Shown in pieces: positions 42,784 through 51,940 of a stretch of DNA of 60,821 nucleotides (positions are counted from its first letter, which is position 1; the number at the start of each line of letters is the position of its first letter). Source of the DNA: DASPJL01 sp035628645 (lineage in GTDB: Bacteria > Bacteroidota > Bacteroidia > Cytophagales > Cyclobacteriaceae); contig DASPJL010000061.1 of NCBI GenBank assembly GCA_035628645.1, positions 1 through 60,821 on the forward strand, written 5' to 3'. The notes beneath the pieces were generated by a model that saw only the letters and a list, made by a program, of their open reading frames with translations, searched no databases and was not told the origin of the DNA. A program made the position numbers and the translations under genes.

Positions 42784-43926
42784 TTAAAACAATAAAGCAT
42801 CAATCCGATGTGCCTGCACAGCTTCCTGGCAGGGCGACCAGGAGAATATGGTGAACTTGCCATCCTGAGAAGCAACCAAAGCCAGGCAATCAGGTTGATC
42901 CTGAACAAACTGGCTTGCGGATAAATGCCGTGTGCCTCCTAATTGTGCAGGATTAGCAAACTTAGCTTCCACACCCACAATGGGTTCGGTAAAATATATT
43001 TTTCCTATAGGAGGCTTTCCGTCAGGGCGGCCTATTTTCGCTCCAAAAGCCAATAGTCTGTATTGATCACTGATTATAGTAGCTCCATCAATTGCTGTGA
43101 GACCGCCTAAGTGGTCCACTTCTCTCCGGAGTTCATCCTGCCATTGGCTCTGGCCTCGTTCACTAGTATCCCGAAGCATAAGATTGGCAAGTCCGGAATA
43201 TGCAGGATTCACCGCATAATTGATGGGGTGAATAACAGATCCGCGCCAGACATTGCTTTCATCCGGAACAACAAGAAGCGCTCCTCCACGACCATGTGCT
43301 CGCATGGATACTGCCAATTGAATCAAAATATTCACTGAATTATTTCCTTTCAAAGAAGAATCGGACCCAACCAGAGAAGAAAGAATGTAAGGACAATCAG
43401 GCATACCGGAACTTTGTTCATCTACGACCTTTACCTGATCTCCAATAAGCACTGCCACATTGGTAAACTTTCCAAAACCATCCAATCGCCTATGTTTAAT
43501 GACAAGCAATCCGGGTTCGGAAACATCCAGTACGAAGCATAGATTGGGTACCTTTCGGGTTGTTCCCCATACATACAATTCCTCTTTTTCACACCACACG
43601 CCGAGATGAATTCCGGGCCGCTCCACGGCAGAAGAAAGTTTAGTAAGCATTCCAGAAGTAAGAGGAATTTTTCTTTCAAACAGCAAGGGTTGTACCGCTT
43701 GCTCAGGTGGGAAAAATGCCAGGGAAATCTTAGGTGAAAGTCCTTCTTCCCGGCGAAGGCTTGCCCAGAAAGAAACATCCAGAATGGCTTCAATTATATC
43801 TGCTTTCGGCTCAGGTGCAAGGTCTGACTCTCCTTGTTGGCGCGCCTCGGAAATATGCCGTGCAAAATGATTTTCTACGGTCGAAGCTACAGCTATCGCC
43901 GCCCGATAGGTGGATCTACTTATCAT
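42784..43926 (-). CDS. Putative sensor or cyclase protein with a DAC-related (DACNV-like) domain
   Basis: Residues 270-360 resemble the core of diadenylate cyclases: the DGA motif (280-282) in TAIDGATIISDQYRLLAFGA and GTRH (331-334) in LGGTRHLSASQF, followed by the CLALVASQDGKFTIFSW strand pair. The second Arg of the catalytic RHR is Leu here. Residues 1-210 form an N-terminal domain of unknown fold. I recall such proteins as DACNV-type predicted sensors. Whether it makes c-di-AMP, senses it or does neither is open. Codon use looks more GC-rich than its neighbours. Length is 380 aa. Confidence 0.6.
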   Translation of the reverse strand: MISRSTYRAAIAVASTVENHFARHISEARQQGESDLAPEPKADIIEAILDVSFWASLRREEGLSPKISLAFFPPEQAVQPLLFERKIPLTSGMLTKLSSAVERPGIHLGVWCEKEELYVWGTTRKVPNLCFVLDVSEPGLLVIKHRRLDGFGKFTNVAVLIGDQVKVVDEQSSGMPDCPYILSSLVGSDSSLKGNNSVNILIQLAVSMRAHGRGGALLVVPDESNVWRGSVIHPINYAVNPAYSGLANLMLRDTSERGQSQWQDELRREVDHLGGLTAIDGATIISDQYRLLAFGAKIGRPDGKPPIGKIYFTEPIVGVEAKFANPAQLGGTRHLSASQFVQDQPDCLALVASQDGKFTIFSWSPCQEAVQAHRIDALLF

Positions 43927-44052
43927 AGTCCAATTTTACAAAAGATTTTGGTGAGTTTAGCGGCATGAACAGTTTTAAGATTCATTGCTCCTATGATGTA
44001 CTTGAAACAAGTTCAGGACCGCACCTGTAAATCATTTGTCTTGAAAAAACAA

Positions 44053-44070
44053 GAGGCCTTACGGCCCCTC
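44053..44070 (-). terminator. Terminator of the FKBP gene
   Basis: On the minus strand GAGGGGCC, a GTAA loop and GGCCTC form a GC-rich hairpin, followed by TTGTTTTTTC. It lies 26 bp past the FKBP stop codon. Confidence 0.7.
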
Positions 44071-44095
44071 ATATCTATAAGAGAATATATAAAAC

Positions 44096-44524
44096 TTAAA
44101 CGATCTCCACCAATTCCACATCAAATACCAGTTCTTTTCCGGCCAGGAAATGATTAGCATCCAACACAACGGCATCTTCTTTAATTTCAACCACCACTAC
44201 AGGGACGGGCCTACCTTGTTCGTCTCCTAAAGTTAATTCCATTCCGGGCTCCAGTTTCATATCAGCAGGTACATTTTCCTTTGGAAACTCTATGATGGCT
44301 TGATCATCCTTTTCGCCATAGGCATCTTTAGGCGCCAATTTGATCGTTTTCTTTTCACCGACATTCATACCAGGCATCGCTGCGTCAAAGCCCTTAATCA
44401 TCTGTCCAGCGCCTACGGTGAATTCAAGGGGTTCTCTTCCTACAGAGGAATCAAATTGTTCACCAGTGGTTAATTTTCCTGTATAATGTACCCTTACTAC
44501 ATCACCTTCTTTAACTTGTTGCAT
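44096..44524 (-). CDS. FKBP-type peptidyl-prolyl isomerase (SlyD-like)
   Basis: The FKBP signature VRVHYTGKLTTGEQFDSS and FTVGAGQMIKGFDAAMPGM is followed by GEKKTIKLAPKDAYGEKDD, then an inserted-in-flap domain, and the sequence returns with VVLDANHFLAGKELVFDVELVEI, typical of SlyD. It catalyses proline isomerisation and acts as a chaperone in the cytoplasm. The His-rich metal tail of E. coli SlyD is absent. ATG 44524 (MQQVKEGD) is the natural start. Length is 142 aa. Confidence 0.9.
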   Translation of the reverse strand: MQQVKEGDVVRVHYTGKLTTGEQFDSSVGREPLEFTVGAGQMIKGFDAAMPGMNVGEKKTIKLAPKDAYGEKDDQAIIEFPKENVPADMKLEPGMELTLGDEQGRPVPVVVVEIKEDAVVLDANHFLAGKELVFDVELVEIV

Positions 44525-44815
44525 AAAAATATATTTAATTGTGATAGATGATGTTATCAGCATTTTTAAATTTGCCGCGTAACATCGTTGAATACTTGTG
44601 ATTTAAAATTTATGTCCCAATAAAATAGCTGTACTCTAAAGTGATAATCTTACAAGTTTAGCCATTGTATAATGAATAATACACACCTGGCAAGAAAAAG
44701 TTACGTATTGAAAAGCAAGGCTCGCGAATAACATCCTGTAAGCCTTTCGTATAAAAAGGCTTCAAGCAAGGCCTTCAACGGTATTTTGAAAATAACGAGA
44801 GAGAGAAAATAGTTT

Positions 44816-45721
44816 TTACTTCTTCTCAAATACTATCCTGTAATGATCCATTATTTCCCGTTCAAAGCAGACTTTGTTCGGACTTACTTTAAAAACTTCT
44901 ACTCTGTATCTAAAGTCCTCATTGAAAAAGTAGCTAGGAATAAGGCTTGCGTAGTGCAAATACTTTTTTAGATTAAACTGCCTGAATTTCTTCCGCCATT
45001 GTCTTATGGTTTCTATGTAATCCAGCCTTCCGCTACTCATGTCTATGACCTTAAAGTAAGGAGCTGCATTTCTGAGGATCATTTCAGATCCATAAGGAAG
45101 CCAGGAACCTGGAAATTGTTTCACCATAAGGGCAAGGATATACGCATCAGAATTTTTATCTGCATGAATATCAAACTCCTCGTAGGGGATCATGTTTTTG
45201 CTAAAAGTCATCGTTTGTAGGTAAAATCGTCGGCCGGAAGGGAGCAAGTCATTGACTGATTTAAAAAAGTTTCTGTAAACTTCTTCTTGTTTTCCGGCCT
45301 TGTACTCCTCTACGGAACAAAAGTGTTCAAAGGCCCCTAATGAAACTACTGCGTCAAAGGTGCCGAAGTCTTCCGGTTTAATGCTTCTGCAATCTTTTAT
45401 ATACACCTCTAAACCCTTGCTTTTACAAGCATTTGCCTGACCATCTGACAAGGTAATACCAATACAATTTGCTTCCCTTACTTTTGTAGCATAATTGATA
45501 AAAGGTCCCCATCCACAGCCCAGATCCAAAACCTTCGATCCCTTTTTTATACCAAGTTGATCGGCGATGTAATTATGTTTGGCTCTTTGCGCCTCTTCAA
45601 GTGAAAGTGAAAAATTTCCGTTGTATCGGGCAGCACTAAAATCCCCTGTCTCACCTATGCTTGAACGAAATATTTTATCCAGAGTAGTATAGGTGAAATC
45701 CAGATCTGTTTTGTTAGCCAT
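44816..45721 (-). CDS. Cyclopropane-fatty-acid-synthase-like methyltransferase
   Basis: The SAM motif KVLDLGCGWGPFINYA lies at about residues 63-78, after the family lead-in HNYIADQLGIKKGS. Later come DAVVSLGAFEHF and a long helical end (IETIRQWRKKFRQF). This is the CFA/mycolic-acid-methyltransferase group, which methylates lipids or other acceptors. The substrate cannot be read from sequence. Length is 301 aa. It is a single minus-strand gene. Confidence 0.8.
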   Translation of the reverse strand: MANKTDLDFTYTTLDKIFRSSIGETGDFSAARYNGNFSLSLEEAQRAKHNYIADQLGIKKGSKVLDLGCGWGPFINYATKVREANCIGITLSDGQANACKSKGLEVYIKDCRSIKPEDFGTFDAVVSLGAFEHFCSVEEYKAGKQEEVYRNFFKSVNDLLPSGRRFYLQTMTFSKNMIPYEEFDIHADKNSDAYILALMVKQFPGSWLPYGSEMILRNAAPYFKVIDMSSGRLDYIETIRQWRKKFRQFNLKKYLHYASLIPSYFFNEDFRYRVEVFKVSPNKVCFEREIMDHYRIVFEKK

Positions 45722-45969
45722 AAGTATATTGTATTGGAGGATATTTACTGTTTTTTATGCCTATAGGTTATACAAAGTAAAGGGAAATTTAAATTCCACC
45801 TCAGCATTTGGCAAAGTCAAACAGAGAAGACATCCTGGACCTCTCTCTTCTTATTTCCGAGGTAATCACAAATTAGTGGTTATCCGAATTTTAAAGAATA
45901 GTAAGAAGGATCAGATAAATTAGTTTGAGGGCCGACGGTTTATAATAATTGGGCTTTATAATTTAGTTT

Positions 45970-46031
45970 GGGAGGGCACCCCGAAAGGCGTCGGAAGGGA
46001 ACCCTCCACTGTAGATGCCGGGTACCCTCCC
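45970..46031. repeat. GC-rich long hairpin
   Basis: GGGAGGGCACC (45970-45980) pairs with GGTACCCTCCC (46021-46031) with one mismatch, enclosing a second GGAAGGGA/CCCTCC pairing. It stands out from the AT-rich 511-bp gap between the methyltransferase and chrA genes. It may be a relative of the dispersed repeats at 32960 and 48564. No gene is seen in this gap. Confidence 0.5.
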
Positions 46032-46170
46032 CGTATTATTTCTCAATGAAAAAAATGTAGAAACACATCGCAACGGACAGCAGTCTATACCCGATAATCT
46101 GGTTGAATTTTTTATTAAATTTTCTAACATGCAAACTTCTCTAAATAGAGTTTAATATTACCTATAGACA

Positions 46171-46201
46171 TTGGAAGAACCATCGGACACTCCTATCCTT
46201 G
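46171..46201 (+). promoter_or_regulatory. Probable promoter of chrA
   Basis: TTG (46171-46173), a 20-bp spacer and TATCCTTG (46194-46201), one base off TAnnTTTG, lie 31 bp before ATG 46233. Confidence 0.45.
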
Positions 46202-46232
46202 TAAAAAGGATTATTACTTTTTCTATTACAAA

Positions 46233-47363
46233 ATGAACTCAGGGAGATTAAAAGAAGTTGCTGCCGTATTTTTAAAACTAGGTGTTATAGCTTTTGGCGG
46301 ACCCGCGGCTCATATTGCCATGATGGAGGAAGAGGTGGTAAACAAAAGGAAATGGATTACCCGAGAATATTTTCTTGACTTGATTGGAGCAACTAATCTC
46401 ATACCCGGGCCCAATTCTACAGAAATGACAATGCATTGTGGGCATGAAAGGGCAGGAATTCCGGGATTATTCGTTGCCGGAATTTGCTTTATTCTTCCTG
46501 CTGCATTTATCACCTCGATTTTTGCATGGTTTTATGTGGAATATGGAAAACTCCCTTTGGTCGAGCCGTTTTTCTATGGAATTAAACCAGCCATAATTGC
46601 TATTATCATAAGCGCCATCTACAACCTTGGAAAAAAATCTTTAAAAAACCGGGCATTAGGCGTAATTGGCGCAGTTGTTATCCTATTGTCTTTTGTAGGA
46701 GTTAATGAGATTTATGCTTTACTGGGTGCGGGAGTTATCGCCATTATGTGGTTTTCGGGAAAAGACATTCTCAGTTCCGATAAAGCATCTGCATTCAGCC
46801 CTCTGTTCATTTTTTCTTCTACCTTATTCTTCACAGGAACCTCATTGGGTGGCCTTTTTTTAATTTTCTTTAAAATAGGAGCAACTTTATATGGAAGCGG
46901 ATATGTACTCGTTGCCTATTTACAAGCAGAATTAATAGATAAAACCCAATGGATTACTCAACAACAATTGTTAGATGCGGTGGCCATAGGTCAATTTACC
47001 CCGGGACCGTTGTTTACCACTGCTACATTTATTGGTTATCAGATTGCAGGATTTTGGGGAGCATTGGTCGCAACAGCAGGAATATTTTTACCTTCATTTC
47101 TATTTGTCCTTTTGATTAATCCTATTATACCCAAACTGCGAAATTCAAAAATTATGGCGAGTTTTCTGGATGGTGTAAATATCGGAGCGATTGCCATTAT
47201 GATCACAGTTACCTTTGAACTTGGCAGTGCAGTTTTAACAGATTGGAAAGCACTTTTAATATTCGGATTGAGTCTTCTCCTCGTATTTGGATATAAAAAG
47301 CTAAATATGACCTGGATTGTTTTAGGCGGCGCGTTGTCAGGCTACTTACTTGATTTATTTTAA
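46233..47363 (+). CDS. chrA: Chromate transporter family protein (ChrA, two-domain)
   Basis: Two CHR domains are visible. The first has FGGPAAHIAMMEEEVV and GATNLIPGPNSTEM; the second, from about residue 205, has YGSGYVLVAYLQAELI and IGQFTPGPLF. This duplicated form of about 376 aa is a typical long-chain chromate transporter with 10-12 membrane helices. Chromate efflux is the family's known activity; the physiological substrate here may differ. It is convergent with the DsbA-like gene. Confidence 0.85.
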   Translation: MNSGRLKEVAAVFLKLGVIAFGGPAAHIAMMEEEVVNKRKWITREYFLDLIGATNLIPGPNSTEMTMHCGHERAGIPGLFVAGICFILPAAFITSIFAWFYVEYGKLPLVEPFFYGIKPAIIAIIISAIYNLGKKSLKNRALGVIGAVVILLSFVGVNEIYALLGAGVIAIMWFSGKDILSSDKASAFSPLFIFSSTLFFTGTSLGGLFLIFFKIGATLYGSGYVLVAYLQAELIDKTQWITQQQLLDAVAIGQFTPGPLFTTATFIGYQIAGFWGALVATAGIFLPSFLFVLLINPIIPKLRNSKIMASFLDGVNIGAIAIMITVTFELGSAVLTDWKALLIFGLSLLLVFGYKKLNMTWIVLGGALSGYLLDLF

Positions 47364-47422
47364 AGAAAGGGTAGGGGAAAGATGATGGTTCTCCCCTTGT
47401 CCTTCTCTTATATTTAAAATGC

Positions 47423-48370
47423 TTATATTATTGGTTTACCTTCTTCGGACAGGATAACCTTACATGCCCACAGAACACCGTTTTTTGTAACGAGTTTCTT
47501 TAGTTTACTTTGATCCACAAGTTGATGCAACAGAACTTTGCTGTCCTGTTTTGAGCTGCCGCTTAATTCCACGAATTCTTTTGTAGTTAGGGTCGGATAT
47601 TTATTGAATAAAGCTACCCAAGAGGTATCATATTTTGCTTTCACTGCACCTGGAAATAATTTCAAAACCACTTCTTCAAATTTTTGATAGGGTTTGAAAC
47701 CATAAACCATTTCTTTATTGTTGAAATTATCTAAAAAAAACAAAGTTGGAAAGCCTCTTACACCAAGTTTTCTTGCCAATTCGAGGTCTTCTTTAAAGTG
47801 CTCTTTGGCTTTGCCTTCACAGTCCCCTTTTAGCCTCGTTGGGTCAAGACCGACTTCAACTGCTGCATTACTAATATGCTCCCATTTTGTAATATTCTTT
47901 TTCTCAAGAAATAACATTTCACGTAATCTTCTTAAGAAGCTTACCGCTATTTCTTCATCTTGAATCTGAGCAGCTTTAAATGCAATAGAAGGAGGATAAG
48001 ATGAGTGTAGTGGATCTTCTAACCATACATCACCATCTATAGGCATATCATAATGTTCACTCACTTCGTCCCAATGAGAGGCCACATCCGCAGGCTTACT
48101 GATACCACCGCTATTGTAACTCCAATCAGGCAAAAGACCGCCCATTCGGTAATCAATTTCCAGAATATCACCATATTCTAATTTTAGCTTACGTAATTGC
48201 GGCTCGATTCCCCAACAAGTAGAACAAATGGGGTCAGTATAGTAAATAATTCTAATGGGCTTCTTATCTGCAATTATTGAACTGATATCGATACTTGTTG
48301 CACTTGGAGGCAGTTCGCAAACTCCCGTCTCAACATCGCACAAAAGTGGATTACTGCTTTTATTTTTCAT
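47423..48370 (-). CDS. DsbA-family (SpxH/YjbH-like) thioredoxin-fold protein
   Basis: The thioredoxin fold starts RIIYYTDPICSTCWGIEPQLRKL (redox motif CSTC), has a helical insert (GGLLPDW to LRREMLF region) and returns with LGVRGFPTLFFLD, whose cis-Pro is in place. The N-terminus has two cysteines (LLCDVETGVCELP) that may bind metal. It lacks a signal peptide, so it fits the cytoplasmic DsbA-like group rather than periplasmic DsbA. ATG 48370 is chosen over 48397. An HxlR regulator gene is divergent. Length is 315 aa. Confidence 0.75.
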   Translation of the reverse strand: MKNKSSNPLLCDVETGVCELPPSATSIDISSIIADKKPIRIIYYTDPICSTCWGIEPQLRKLKLEYGDILEIDYRMGGLLPDWSYNSGGISKPADVASHWDEVSEHYDMPIDGDVWLEDPLHSSYPPSIAFKAAQIQDEEIAVSFLRRLREMLFLEKKNITKWEHISNAAVEVGLDPTRLKGDCEGKAKEHFKEDLELARKLGVRGFPTLFFLDNFNNKEMVYGFKPYQKFEEVVLKLFPGAVKAKYDTSWVALFNKYPTLTTKEFVELSGSSKQDSKVLLHQLVDQSKLKKLVTKNGVLWACKVILSEEGKPII

Positions 48371-48563
48371 AGTTATTTTGAGTTTTTTACATGTCAAGCA
48401 CCTGCCGGTGCAAATAATTATTCTTTTATAAAATTTTTAAAGATTCTTTTTTAGTAACTACTCACCCTCTAAACCTTTCCCCTTGAAAGAAGGAGGAGAC
48501 TTTGCGATCTGCAACGTCATTATAATGGCTATTTTTCTCCTTTTTATTATTTTCTTAAAGTAT

Positions 48564-48615
48564 CCCTTTCCCTCCTTTTTCAAGGAGGGGTGGCGGTACG
48601 GCGGGGTGGTAAAAT
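48564..48615. repeat. Dispersed intergenic repeat, copy 2
   Basis: The stretch from CCCTTTCCCTCC through AAGGAGGGGTGGCGGTACG to GGGGTGGT matches 32960-33010 closely. Its first part folds as CCCTCC...GGAGGGG around TTTTTCAA. It lies in the 398-bp gap between the DsbA-like and HxlR genes, which has no gene. Confidence 0.55.
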
Positions 48616-48768
48616 ACCTGAGTAGTTGCCTATTTTAGAAAAAAGATTTACAGGTTAACTATTTAGAAAATTGTTGTTTGACCTTGTTTTTTTCTTACCA
48701 GTGTTTAAATGACTAACTTGTTACAAAGTTCGCCAATCGTTTTACAGCAGTCAATAAGTCAAAAAAAC

Positions 48769-49080
48769 ATGACTACTAAAAAAGAAATAGAAAACATGGA
48801 TGCGTGTCCTGCAGAAGGATTGTTGAAGCTACTCTCAGGCAAATGGAAACCCCAAATATTTCGTCTGGCTGTAGAAGGTCCTATCCGGTTTAATTCGCTT
48901 TTACGACAGATTGAGGGTTCAAATAAACAATCCATTGCAACAGCGCTGAAAGAGTTGGAAGAGCAAGGGATTTTAGAAAAAGTGGTTGTAAAACAAAAAC
49001 CTTTACATATCGAGTACAATTTAACTGAAAGGGGGAAGTCTCTTGTTTCCGTATTCCGTCAATTGGAAAACCTTTCTTAA
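48769..49080 (+). CDS. HxlR-family transcriptional regulator
   Basis: A 103-residue winged-helix protein: LLKLLSGKWKPQIFRLAVEGPIRFNSLLRQIEG and IATALKELEEQGILEKVVVKQKPLHIEYNLTERGKSL are the HxlR hallmarks, with Cys12 in MDACPAE near the N-terminus, the position where redox-sensing HxlR proteins keep a cysteine. ATG 48769 is chosen because the usual family start is about 15 residues before that cysteine. It may control the divergent DsbA-like gene, which would fit thiol stress. Confidence 0.85.
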   Translation: MTTKKEIENMDACPAEGLLKLLSGKWKPQIFRLAVEGPIRFNSLLRQIEGSNKQSIATALKELEEQGILEKVVVKQKPLHIEYNLTERGKSLVSVFRQLENLS

Positions 49081-49217
49081 GTATTATCTTTTCACTGAGC
49101 CTTCACAATCTCCACTGCTCTTTAATTCCTAAAAAAATGAATAAGTTGACGGCTATCGTGTCTTCAATTATATTCAGGAAAACATCACTTGCAAACCGAA
49201 CAAACGTACAAAAACAC

Positions 49218-50333
49218 ATGCGACATAAGATCATTGGCAGCTTAATTTCCTTTTTATTCCTCATTGTCATGTTTAAAATAAATGCTCAATCAAAAACTGA
49301 TAGTCCTTTGAGGGTTGTGGTAATTGGTATTTCCCATGGGCATGCTCCCTGGATTTTTGAGAGAAAAGACAAGGAGGATGTTGTAATTTCCGGAGTTTAT
49401 GAGCCTAATATTGAGCTGGTAAATCAATATGCAAAAAGGTACAATCTGAATAAAAATCTATTTTATACTGATCTAAATCAGATGCTGAATAATGTAAAAC
49501 CTGAGGCAGCAGTAGCCTTTGGGTCTATATATGAACATATGAAGGCAGTAGAAGCTTGTGCGCCAAGGGGTATTCATGTAATGGTGGAGAAACCGCTGGC
49601 TGTAAATATGGCTCATGCAAAAGAAATGGAACAGTTGGCTCAAAAAAACAATATACTCTTGCTTACCAACTACGAAACTTCCTGGTATCCTAGCACAATG
49701 AAAACCTTTCACCTTGTAAATGACAGTAATTATGTTGGAAAAATACGAAAGGTTGTGATCCATGACGGACACCAGGGACCTAAGGAAATCGGCGTTGGAA
49801 AAGAGTTTCTTGACTGGCTGACAGATCCTGTGCAAAATGGAGGTGGGGCTCTAGTGGATTTTGGATGTTATGGAGCTAATCTTATGACCTATTTGATGAA
49901 AGGACAACAGCCAATATCTGTTACGGCAGTAACAAGGCAGTTTAAACCCGAAACTTATCCGAAAGTAGAGGATGAAGCAACCATTATCGTCACATACCCA
50001 ACTGCTCAATGCATTATACAGGCCTCATGGAACTGGCCATTTAACCGAAAAGACATGGAAGTATATGGCGAAACCGGATATATAATCGCTGAAAACAATA
50101 AGGATATGCGTCTCAGGAATTTAAAATCAGGAGAGGAAATGGAAATACAAGCTACCGCTGATGAGACAGGCGTCTATGAAGATCCTTTTTCTTATTTTTC
50201 GGATGCCATAAGAGGAAAAATAAAAATTCCTGAAAATGGAGTTTATTCCCTGGAAAACAACTTAATGGTGGTGAAGATTCTGGAAGCCGCAAAGGAATCT
50301 GCCAAAACAGGAAAAACTGTGCGATTAAATTGA
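49218..50333 (+). CDS. Secreted Gfo/Idh/MocA-family oxidoreductase
   Basis: ATG 49218 gives a signal peptide (MRHKIIGSLISFLFLIVMF, then INAQ). An NAD-binding Rossmann domain (LRVVVIGISHGHAPWIF) and the VMVEKPLAVNMAHAKEM motif with the catalytic Lys-Pro follow, then a complete C-terminal domain (GGGALVDFGCYGANLM). Length is 371 aa. Such exported members act on sugars or cyclitols in the periplasm, probably with bound cofactor. The MFS gene follows 150 bp downstream. Confidence 0.85.
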   Translation: MRHKIIGSLISFLFLIVMFKINAQSKTDSPLRVVVIGISHGHAPWIFERKDKEDVVISGVYEPNIELVNQYAKRYNLNKNLFYTDLNQMLNNVKPEAAVAFGSIYEHMKAVEACAPRGIHVMVEKPLAVNMAHAKEMEQLAQKNNILLLTNYETSWYPSTMKTFHLVNDSNYVGKIRKVVIHDGHQGPKEIGVGKEFLDWLTDPVQNGGGALVDFGCYGANLMTYLMKGQQPISVTAVTRQFKPETYPKVEDEATIIVTYPTAQCIIQASWNWPFNRKDMEVYGETGYIIAENNKDMRLRNLKSGEEMEIQATADETGVYEDPFSYFSDAIRGKIKIPENGVYSLENNLMVVKILEAAKESAKTGKTVRLN

Positions 50334-50483
50334 ATATTGCAGTCCATTAAGCAATGTGACAAATCCATAAATATTCTAGTTTCGATGCGTGAATTAGAAA
50401 TAAACCAAAAAAAATATTCATGAGGAGTGTTCTATTTCCATGCAACCAGGAAATCAAAATAGCTCCTTACTGTTTAATGAATT

Positions 50484-51647
50484 ATGTCAAAACATCAGCT
50501 CCTTCTTATTCTAATATGCTTTATCGCCTTTATCAGCCTGGGTTTACCTGATGGATTATTGGGAATATCCTGGCCCTATATATATAAGCATTACGGTGTC
50601 TCTCTCGATTCTCTCGGACTACTGCTGATGTTTTTTACTGCCGGTTATCTTACCGCAAGTATTAACAGCGGTTATGTAATGTCAAAAATGAAGCTGGGCA
50701 CACTTCTTTCTTTAAGTTGCGCGATCACAGGAATAAGTTTATTAGGATATGCTTTTAGCGGAGATTGGATTATCCTACTGGTGATGGCTTACTTTTTAGG
50801 ATTAGGGGGAGGGGCAATCGATGCAAGTATCAATACTTTTGCCGCCTCTAATTTCAGCACCAGTGTAGTCAACTGGCTTCATGCCTTTTACGGTGTTGGT
50901 GCTACCCTTGGACCTTTGATCACTACTTTTTATTTGATCAATGATTTTTCATGGGCCTCCGGATACATTACCGTAGCTTTTATTCAAATTTTCCTTTCGA
51001 TACTTTTTCTCCTCACGCTTAAATGGTGGAAAAACCAAAGAAAAGAAGAAGAAGCAAAACCTATGACGCGGGGAAAAAAAACACTTTCATTGCGGAGCGC
51101 CTGGTTAAGCATTTTTATTTTCTTTATTTATACCGGCACAGAAATAAGTGTGGGACAATGGCTCTTTACAATACTTACCAAATCCCGAATGCTACCGGAA
51201 GCAACCGCAGGAATCTGGACAAGCGCTTACTGGGGAAGTTTGACAGCAGGGAGGATAGTATTTGGATTTATAATGGTAAAGTTTTCAGTGCATAAGGTAT
51301 TAACAGCATGCCTTGGAGGAATTGTTTTAGGAGCTACTCTGATCGCAATCAATATTTTTGAACTCAGCACGCTGGCCGGAATTGTGATTATAGGAATTTC
51401 TGTTGCTCCCATTTTTCCAAGTCTAATCGCCATGACGCCTGAGCGTGTAGGACAAAATCATGCAGCAAATGTGGTCGGATATCAAATATCGGCAGCAATG
51501 CTGGGAGGAGCTTTATTGCCCGGATTTGCCGGCTTAATGACGGATTATTTTAGCATCGAGGTAATCAATATCATTCACGTGGTAGAAGCTCTGGTGCTGC
51601 TGATACTTTACCTGATCATTTCTAAAAAGTATCCGGTGAAGCGCTAA
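50484..51647 (+). CDS. MFS transporter
   Basis: Twelve membrane helices are visible in 387 residues, with the first-half segment LGLPDGLLGISWPYIYKHYGV, the central loop WWKNQRKEEEAKPMTRGKK and the second-half SAYWGSLTAGRIVFGFIM. The form resembles the FucP/YfmO-like sugar transporters. The substrate is not readable. It lies 150 bp after the secreted oxidoreductase in the same direction, so import of its product is possible. Confidence 0.8.
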   Translation: MSKHQLLLILICFIAFISLGLPDGLLGISWPYIYKHYGVSLDSLGLLLMFFTAGYLTASINSGYVMSKMKLGTLLSLSCAITGISLLGYAFSGDWIILLVMAYFLGLGGGAIDASINTFAASNFSTSVVNWLHAFYGVGATLGPLITTFYLINDFSWASGYITVAFIQIFLSILFLLTLKWWKNQRKEEEAKPMTRGKKTLSLRSAWLSIFIFFIYTGTEISVGQWLFTILTKSRMLPEATAGIWTSAYWGSLTAGRIVFGFIMVKFSVHKVLTACLGGIVLGATLIAINIFELSTLAGIVIIGISVAPIFPSLIAMTPERVGQNHAANVVGYQISAAMLGGALLPGFAGLMTDYFSIEVINIIHVVEALVLLILYLIISKKYPVKR

Positions 51648-51940
51648 CATATAATTTTTTTAAATGTGAGGTGAAAATATTTCATATTAAGTCAGAAAAG
51701 TTTACTGCTATAGATCCAACTTATACCAGTGGGTTTAGTTTTATTTGAAACATCAGGCTTTATTCTAGTAATGTAATCCGAACAGGTCGGGCAATATTGA
51801 GCACTTTCCCTTATTTTTTCAATTTCAGGAAATGATTTTCCCATCAAATGTTGTTGGCATTAAAGGAATCTGAACAACCTTAAACTTCTTAACTTTAAAA
51901 ATTGATTAAGTTTAGCGGAAAATTATATTAGCTCTAAGGA

